DNA of 64,000 bases from Bordetella trematum (lineage in GTDB: Bacteria > Pseudomonadota > Gammaproteobacteria > Burkholderiales > Burkholderiaceae_B): NCBI RefSeq assembly GCF_900078335.1, contig NZ_FKBR01000050.1, positions 57,053 to 121,052 of the forward strand. Reading direction: 5' to 3'. A model generated the notes under the pieces. The model saw only the letters and a list, made by a program, of their open reading frames with translations, ran no database searches and was not told where the DNA came from. Both the position numbers and the translations under genes were made by a program. Every line of letters starts with the position of its first letter. The stretch's first letter is position 1. This document shows positions 59,292 to 64,000 of the stretch, one piece after another.

Positions 59292-59945
59292 TTAGACGTC
59301 TTCCCGGCGGGACATGACCTTGTCTACCAGACCATACGATACCGCATCTTCCGCGGACATGAAGTTGTCACGTTCCGTGTCGATGCCGATGCGTTCGATC
59401 GACTGACCGGTATTCTCGGCCAGGATGCGGTTCAGGCGCTCGCGCAGCTCAAGGATTTCCTTGGCCTGGATCTGGATATCCGTGGCCTGGCCCTGGGCGC
59501 CGCCCGAGGGTTGGTGAATCATGATGCGCGAGTTGGGCAGCGACAGGCGCTTGCCCTTGGTGCCCGCGGCCAGCAGGAAGGCGCCCATGCTGGCGGCCAG
59601 CCCGGTGCACAAGGTGGACACATCGGGCTTGACGAACTGCATGGTGTCGTAGATGGCCATCCCCGCATACACCGAACCGCCAGGCGAGTTGATGTACAGG
59701 GAGATGTCCTTGTCGGGATTTTCCGATTCCAGGAACAGCAACTGGGCGACGATCAGGTTGGCCGAGTTGTCGTTTACAGGGCCAACCAGGAACACCAGAC
59801 GCTCGCGCAACAGGCGCGAGTAAATGTCATAGGCGCGCTCGCCACGGCCGGACTGCTCCACCACCATCGGGATATAACCCAGGCCAGTGGGCGTCACGGA
59901 CGCGCCACCGTGCATTGCCGCATAGAAATCGGTAAATCGCTGCAT
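59292..59945 (-). CDS. clpP: ClpP protease proteolytic subunit
   Basis: A 217-residue serine protease. The triad is Ser119 (GLAASMGAF), His144 (MIHQPSGG) and Asp193 ([12 protein letters not shown]). The precursor N-terminus is probably processed. It forms the tetradecameric chamber for ClpX. It sits two bases from tig. Confidence 0.98.
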   Translation of the reverse strand: MQRFTDFYAAMHGGASVTPTGLGYIPMVVEQSGRGERAYDIYSRLLRERLVFLVGPVNDNSANLIVAQLLFLESENPDKDISLYINSPGGSVYAGMAIYDTMQFVKPDVSTLCTGLAASMGAFLLAAGTKGKRLSLPNSRIMIHQPSGGAQGQATDIQIQAKEILELRERLNRILAENTGQSIERIGIDTERDNFMSAEDAVSYGLVDKVMSRREDV

Positions 59946-59947
59946 TG

Positions 59948-61258
59948 TTACGCCATCCCCATCAGCTGATCAAAGGGTACTTTCTCTTCGGTGACCTTGG
60001 CATTGCCAAGCACGTGGTCGACCACGTTGTCTTCCAGCACGATCGCCTCGATCTCGGCGCGGCGCTGACGGTCAGCCAGATAGTAGCTGACGACCTGAGC
60101 CGGCTGCTCGTAGTTCTGGGCAAACTCTTCGATACGGGCGCGCACCTGCTCCGGCTTGGCTTGCAGCTGTTGCTGCTTGACCAGTTCGGACACCAGCAGA
60201 CCCAGGCGCACACGGCGCTCGGACTCGCCAGCGAACACTTCGGCCGGCATGGGCATGCTGTCGGCATTGGGCACGCCACGCTGCTTGAGCTCTTCGCGGG
60301 CCTGGGCGATGCGGCTTTCCACATCGCTGTCGATCAGGGCCTTGGGCACATCGAAGGCAGCTGCGCCGACCAGAGCGTCCATGACGCTGGTCTTGGTGCG
60401 GGCCTGCGAGCGGGCCTTGACCTCGCGCTCGATGTTGCTGCGAATGTCAGCCTTGAGCTTCTCGACATCGGCATCGGCCTGGCCCAGGGCGCGGGCGAAT
60501 TCGGCGTCGACTTCCGGCAGGATGGGCTCGGCCACTTCCTTGACGGTGATGGTGAACTCGGCGGTCTTGCCGGCGACTTCCTTGCCTTGGTAGTCCTCGG
60601 GAAAGCTCAGCGGGAACACCTTGGTTTCACCGGCCTTCATGCCGCGCGCAGCTTCTTCGAACTCGGGCAGCATGCGGCCCTGACCCAGCACGAACGGGAA
60701 GTTCTCGGCCTGGCCGCCTTCGAAGGGGACGCCGTCGATGGTGCCGGCAAAGTCCAGCACCACGCGGTCGTCGTCCTGCGAAGCGCGGTCCTCGCGGCTT
60801 TCGTAGGTGGCGCGCTGCTTGCGCAGGATTTCCAGGGTCTTGTCGACTTCGGCGTCGCTCACGTCGGTGGTGTAGCGCGTAACGGCCAGTTCGCCCAGCG
60901 CCGGCACGGCGACTTCGGGATACACCTCGAAGGTGGCGGAGAAGGCCAGCGTGCCCTCATCGACGCCTTCCGTCTTGGGTTCGAGCGAGGGGCTGCCGGC
61001 CACGCGCAGCTTGGCGCCTTCGACAGCCTTCTCGAAGGCACGGCCGATTTCGGCGTTGATCACATCGTAGCGGATGCTCGGGCCGTGGGTGCGTTCCAGC
61101 ATGGCCATCGGCGCCTTGCCGGGACGGAAGCCCTGTACCTTGGCGGTACGGGCCACGCGCTTGAGCTGCGCCTGGACTTCCTTTTCTACGTCGGCCACCG
61201 CGATGGCCAGATCAACACGGCGCTCGAGGCCGGAGAGGGTTTCTACCACAGGCTGCAT
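59948..61258 (-). CDS. tig: Trigger factor
   Basis: A 436-residue ribosome-bound chaperone and prolyl isomerase. The ribosome-binding signature is [10 protein letters not shown], the FKBP-like domain has [14 protein letters not shown], and the rest is the helical chaperone cradle. ATG 61258 ([14 protein letters not shown]) is the family start; the frame open to 61477 has no similarity. The order tig-clpP-clpX-lon is conserved in proteobacteria. Confidence 0.97.
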   Translation of the reverse strand: MQPVVETLSGLERRVDLAIAVADVEKEVQAQLKRVARTAKVQGFRPGKAPMAMLERTHGPSIRYDVINAEIGRAFEKAVEGAKLRVAGSPSLEPKTEGVDEGTLAFSATFEVYPEVAVPALGELAVTRYTTDVSDAEVDKTLEILRKQRATYESREDRASQDDDRVVLDFAGTIDGVPFEGGQAENFPFVLGQGRMLPEFEEAARGMKAGETKVFPLSFPEDYQGKEVAGKTAEFTITVKEVAEPILPEVDAEFARALGQADADVEKLKADIRSNIEREVKARSQARTKTSVMDALVGAAAFDVPKALIDSDVESRIAQAREELKQRGVPNADSMPMPAEVFAGESERRVRLGLLVSELVKQQQLQAKPEQVRARIEEFAQNYEQPAQVVSYYLADRQRRAEIEAIVLEDNVVDHVLGNAKVTEEKVPFDQLMGMA

Positions 61259-61479
61259 TAAGAGACCTATTTTCCGAAAGATATGAAGAAAACGAACCAG
61301 ATAAACCGGCAATTTTACCGGAAAGTCGCCCGACGGCTTCAAGCCCCCCTCATCGGAGGGACGAAGCACCCGCTTCAGGGTTAGTGAATCGGTCGGATTG
61401 CCATAGGCGACCAGGGACGCGAGCCACGGAAGTATAGAAAATTCGCGCCGCCTTGACTCCCAACCCACGCCCCGCACTC

Positions 61480-62127
61480 ATGAACCCACGCTCCCCATCC
61501 CGTCCAGGCATCCTGCCTGCCCTCATCTTCAGCTCGCGCTGGCTGCAGTTGCCGCTCTACCTTGGGCTGATCGTGGCCCAGGGCGTCTACGTCCTGCTGT
61601 TCCTGAAAGAACTCTGGAATCTCCTTTCGCAAGCGCACCGCTTCGGCGAGATGGAGATCATGCTGCTCGTTCTAGGACTGATCGATGTCGTGATGATCTC
61701 GAACCTGCTCGTGATGGTCATCGTGGGCGGCTATGAAACCTTCGTCTCGCGCCTGCGTCTGGAAAACCACCCCGATCAGCCCGAATGGCTCAACCACGTC
61801 AACGCCAGCGTCCTCAAGGTGAAGCTGGCCATGGCCATCATCGGCATTTCGTCGATCCACCTGCTGCGCACCTTCATCGAGGCGGGCAACCTGGGATCTC
61901 CCCTGGCACGCTTTACCGAAACCGGGGTGATGTGGCAGACCATCATCCACGTGGTGTTCATTCTGTCGGCCATCGGCATCGCTTATGTCGACCGCCTGGT
62001 CGGCAACGCCCAGCACCGGCCGCATCGCCGAGGGCAGCCAAGATTGCAGCCGCATCCCCAGCCGGGCCACCCGGCGGCGTCCCGGGACGCCGCCGGCTCC
62101 TCGCCGCGGGCTACCCCAGAATCATGA
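61480..62127 (+). CDS. UPF0114 (YqhA-like) membrane protein
   Basis: A 215-residue membrane protein. Hydrophobic segments lie near residues 25-45, 55-80, 120-140 and 155-175. Family blocks are [20 protein letters not shown] and [14 protein letters not shown]. Function unknown. About 37 residues beyond the usual YqhA end ([19 protein letters not shown] onward) are Pro/Arg-rich and overlap the convergent cold-shock gene by 17 bases; they may be a read-out of low-information sequence. Confidence 0.85.
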   Translation: MNPRSPSRPGILPALIFSSRWLQLPLYLGLIVAQGVYVLLFLKELWNLLSQAHRFGEMEIMLLVLGLIDVVMISNLLVMVIVGGYETFVSRLRLENHPDQPEWLNHVNASVLKVKLAMAIIGISSIHLLRTFIEAGNLGSPLARFTETGVMWQTIIHVVFILSAIGIAYVDRLVGNAQHRPHRRGQPRLQPHPQPGHPAASRDAAGSSPRATPES

Positions 62128-62317
62128 TCTGCTTGGCGCTGGGGCCTTTGGGCCCCTGCCCCACCTCGAACGACACGCGCTGATTCTGCTGCAATGACTT
62201 GTAACCGTCGCTGCGGATTTCCGAATAATGGGCAAATAACTCCTTGCCGCCGTCATCCGGCAGGATGAAACCATAGCCCTTCTCAGCGTTGAACCACTTT
62301 ACGATGCCCGTTGTCAT
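62111..62317 (-). CDS. Cold-shock protein (CspA family)
   Basis: A 68-residue OB-fold protein. RNP motifs are KGYGFIL and LFAHYS. It binds single-stranded RNA/DNA as an RNA chaperone. Start [14 protein letters not shown] at 62317. A promoter with TTGACC and TACACT lies about 107-136 bases upstream. Confidence 0.94.
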   Translation of the reverse strand: MTTGIVKWFNAEKGYGFILPDDGGKELFAHYSEIRSDGYKSLQQNQRVSFEVGQGPKGPSAKQIMILG

Positions 62318-62423
62318 GACGACTCCTCGAGGCAAGGCGCTCGCGCGCGAAACGCCTGGGTCGGCACGAGGCATGCAAACGAAGCATGACCGCCCTGCGC
62401 CGGATGTCCGGGCGACTGCCCCC

Positions 62424-62453
62424 AGTGTATGAGGGCATTTACGCAACGGTCAA
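62424..62453 (-). promoter_or_regulatory. Sigma-70 promoter of the first cold-shock gene
   Basis: Minus strand TTGACC (62448-62453) and TACACT (62424-62429) are 18 bases apart. Transcription from here would give a leader of about 100 bases before the ATG, a usual length for csp genes. Confidence 0.6.
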
Positions 62454-62553
62454 AGTGTTTTTTCGGCTTCGGCAAGCGCCTTACCGACCGACACGGCTGG
62501 TTACCATGCCGCCCTAAAACGCATCCCGAAAACGCTGAAGAAGGATAATAGGA

Positions 62554-63105
62554 TCATCCCGAAAATCCGCCATTGTCGAGAAAATTTTGTTCTTCTTCGC
62601 TGGTTGCGCGGCCCAGACTTGGATTGCGATGGGGAAAGCGCCCGAACCTGGCAATAACATCCCGGTGAATTTCCGCGTAGCGCAGCAATTCGCCGCCCAA
62701 TGGCCTCATTAATCTGATGGCCTCATCCTGGGCTACCAAGTTCTCGGCATGTTCATATGGCAGATAAATAAATGCGCGCATTGCCTCGGGCACCTTCAAA
62801 TCCAGGCCCCGCGTTACCGCGCGCTGTGCGATCGCCAGGGCCAGGCCGTCGGTCGCAAACATATGCCCGGTGCCACGGAAAGCATTGCGGGGGAACTGAT
62901 CCAGCAGGATAAGCAAGGCCAGCACGCCCTCGGGCGTCTCCTCCCAGGCGGACAACTCGCCGCGCGCCGCCGCGTAGTGCGCCGCCAGAAAACGATCATG
63001 GAAACGACGATCAAATGCTGCATCGCGGGCAAACCAGGCGGCAGGCCCGGCTTCGCGCCAGAAATCGACAACCGCAGCGGGTGTCACAGAGTTCAAGTCA
63101 GACAT
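62554..63105 (-). CDS. DUF924 family protein
   Basis: A 183-residue helical protein with the DUF924 core LILLDQFPRNAFRGTGHMFATD and YLPYEHAENLVAQDEAI. The fold resembles tetratricopeptide-like repeats; function unknown. The start MSDLNSVTPAAVVDFWRE follows the family. It lies between the two cold-shock genes, on the same strand. Confidence 0.9.
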   Translation of the reverse strand: MSDLNSVTPAAVVDFWREAGPAAWFARDAAFDRRFHDRFLAAHYAAARGELSAWEETPEGVLALLILLDQFPRNAFRGTGHMFATDGLALAIAQRAVTRGLDLKVPEAMRAFIYLPYEHAENLVAQDEAIRLMRPLGGELLRYAEIHRDVIARFGRFPHRNPSLGRATSEEEQNFLDNGGFSG

Positions 63106-63121
63106 GGATCAGCTCCAGAAT

Positions 63122-63147
63122 GCAGAAAAGCCCCTTGCGGGGCTTTC
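63122..63147 (-). terminator. Terminator after the second cold-shock gene
   Basis: AAAGCCCC-TTGC-GGGGCTTT, followed in the minus direction by TTTTCTGC. It lies 32 bases after the csp stop. Confidence 0.85.
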
Positions 63148-63178
63148 CGTCGGCTTCGATTAGTAGCCTTTCAGACCA

Positions 63179-63382
63179 TTAGATCAGTTGGATCTTGGTG
63201 GCCTGCGGACCCTTCGGGCCCATGGCGGTGACGTAGCTCACGCGCTGGTTTTCTTCCAGGGTCTTGAAACCGTTGGACTGAATTTCCGAGAAGTGCGCAA
63301 ACAGATCCTTACCACCCGATTCCGGGGTGATAAAGCCATAACCTTTTTCCGCGTTGAACCACTTAACGACGCCGGTTTCCAT
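63179..63382 (-). CDS. Cold-shock protein (CspA family), second copy
   Basis: A 67-residue OB-fold protein starting [20 protein letters not shown], with LFAHFSEI as the second RNP motif. Similar to the first copy but distinct. ATG 63382. Upstream lies a long leader and promoter. Likely cold or growth-phase regulated (family knowledge). Confidence 0.94.
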   Translation of the reverse strand: METGVVKWFNAEKGYGFITPESGGKDLFAHFSEIQSNGFKTLEENQRVSYVTAMGPKGPQATKIQLI

Positions 63383-63699
63383 ACTGTATTTCCTAAGATT
63401 TAATGAGTGCCAAGCACCCGGGGACCACGATGCAATCAAGGAGGGGACAGTAGAACAATAACGTTCGCCGGAACAGGCACGGCACTGAACAAATATCGCG
63501 ACACTTGATCTCTCGTACCGCAACTATCCTTAAGTCCCAACTCCAAGTCAAGATAATCTATAAAAATGCGTCGGAAGTATGCAACAAATAGAAACTGCAG
63601 TAACTCGCAGCCTTTCTCTGCACATTCTTTGTACCCGTCCGATTTACGATTAATCAATAAAAGCGTAAGCCGACTATGGTATTCATCGGCTCACGAGAT
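63383..63699 (-). promoter_or_regulatory. Promoter and leader of the second cold-shock gene
   Basis: A 317-base gap without a gene. Minus strand TTGACT (63546-63551) and GATAGT (63523-63528), 17 bases apart, form a promoter; the leader to the ATG would be about 130 bases, typical of cspA-like transcripts. No E. coli-type cold box was found. The rest, 63552-63699, is AT-rich and unexplained. Confidence 0.6.
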
Positions 63700-64000
63700 T
63701 CATTCTTCTATGGGCACTCCCAGCAAGTCGAGTGCCGCCGCGAAGCAGTCCGCATCGGCGCAGAAGAACACCACCACATCCGTCGGGTTCATGTTCTCGA
63801 GCACCTCGTCGATCTGCTCCTGGGCGCTGCCCACCGCATCCACCGATGCCGCATGGATCGCCGCCCCCTCTGCCAGAGCCTCCGGTGGCACGATGTCGGC
63901 AATGGCATCGAGATCCGGGGCGCCCAGCACCAGGTAGACAGCGAAACTGGCGCCATCACACTCTGCCAGCAGGCTTACTCCATATTCAAACTCGCCGGTC
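63700..64000 (-). CDS. Unknown protein, C-terminal part (cut by window edge)
   Basis: The frame is open to the window end; about 99 residues plus stop are visible. It contains FEYGVSLLAECDGASFAVYLV, then a soluble acidic segment ending in DLLGVPIEE. One Cys-containing stretch reads VVFFCADADCFAAALD. I do not recognise a family. The gene's 5' end lies beyond 64000. Confidence 0.5.
   Translation of the reverse strand, partial: TGEFEYGVSLLAECDGASFAVYLVLGAPDLDAIADIVPPEALAEGAAIHAASVDAVGSAQEQIDEVLENMNPTDVVVFFCADADCFAAALDLLGVPIEE

Noticed and set aside
61259-61477. N-terminal extension of trigger factor, or a tRNA before tig
   Set aside because: The extra residues lack similarity, and no tRNA T-loop or cloverleaf could be drawn.
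63436-63657. A 73-codon minus-strand frame before the second cold-shock gene
   Set aside because: It overlaps the likely promoter and leader, has no ribosome site and no recognisable sequence.

Overview
The window is one high-GC, gene-dense piece of bacterial chromosome. Protein families point to a betaproteobacterium of the Alcaligenaceae, most likely Bordetella or a close relative (inference): a Bug/TctC-type solute-binding protein next to an amidase, a BipA/BcfA-like intimin-type outer-membrane protein, one LolC/E permease gene, and the iscR-S-U-A-hscBA-fdx-iscX and tig-clpP-clpX-lon orders. I saw no rRNA, tRNA, CRISPR array, prophage or intact insertion sequence.

Layout. 1-4270: amidase fragment, Bug protein, divergent LysR regulator, an SDR protein lacking the catalytic tyrosine, and an FkbM methyltransferase. 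4271-4978: eroded DNA with a possible transposase remnant, then the purL terminator. 4979-14349: purL, a gene-free structured stretch that may be a plus-strand small RNA, then greB, PHP phosphoesterase, alpha/beta hydrolase and comEC on the minus strand. 14716-20016: a 1766-residue inverse autotransporter with about 14 Ig-like repeats. 20110-24508: exported prephenate dehydratase-like protein, DUF3313 lipoprotein, degenerate Mrr-like membrane protein, S4 protein, TatD and LolD. 24501-25781: LolC/E. 25882-32340: rpfE-like gene, recJ, prfB (with programmed frameshift), an SDR gene, lysS and a small membrane protein; this resembles the housekeeping part of the Xanthomonas rpf region. 32363-33250: a tandem methylglyoxal synthase-like protein. 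33435-37456: FecI-FecR-TonB receptor iron uptake cassette with a Fur-like promoter.

37540-43043: complete ISC iron-sulfur assembly operon with two IscR-like sites before iscR. 43243-48128: low-molecular-weight protein phosphatase, uvrB, aromatic aminotransferase, and lexA with a canonical SOS box. 48150-55131: a catabolic-looking unit of a divergent LysR regulator, an AtoE-family transporter, a 1147-residue fusion of a molybdopterin oxidoreductase with a flavin/2Fe-2S reductase, and an ornithine cyclodeaminase-like enzyme. 55216-61258: lon, clpX, clpP and tig, with a sigma-32-like promoter before lon. 61480-64000: UPF0114 membrane protein, two cold-shock genes around a DUF924 gene, and a truncated unknown gene.

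The best candidate for an undescribed system is the LysR/AtoE/molybdo-reductase fusion/cyclodeaminase locus: one polypeptide appears to hold a whole electron path from NAD(P)H to a molybdenum centre. Next are the duplicated methylglyoxal synthase protein and the structured purL-greB intergenic region.
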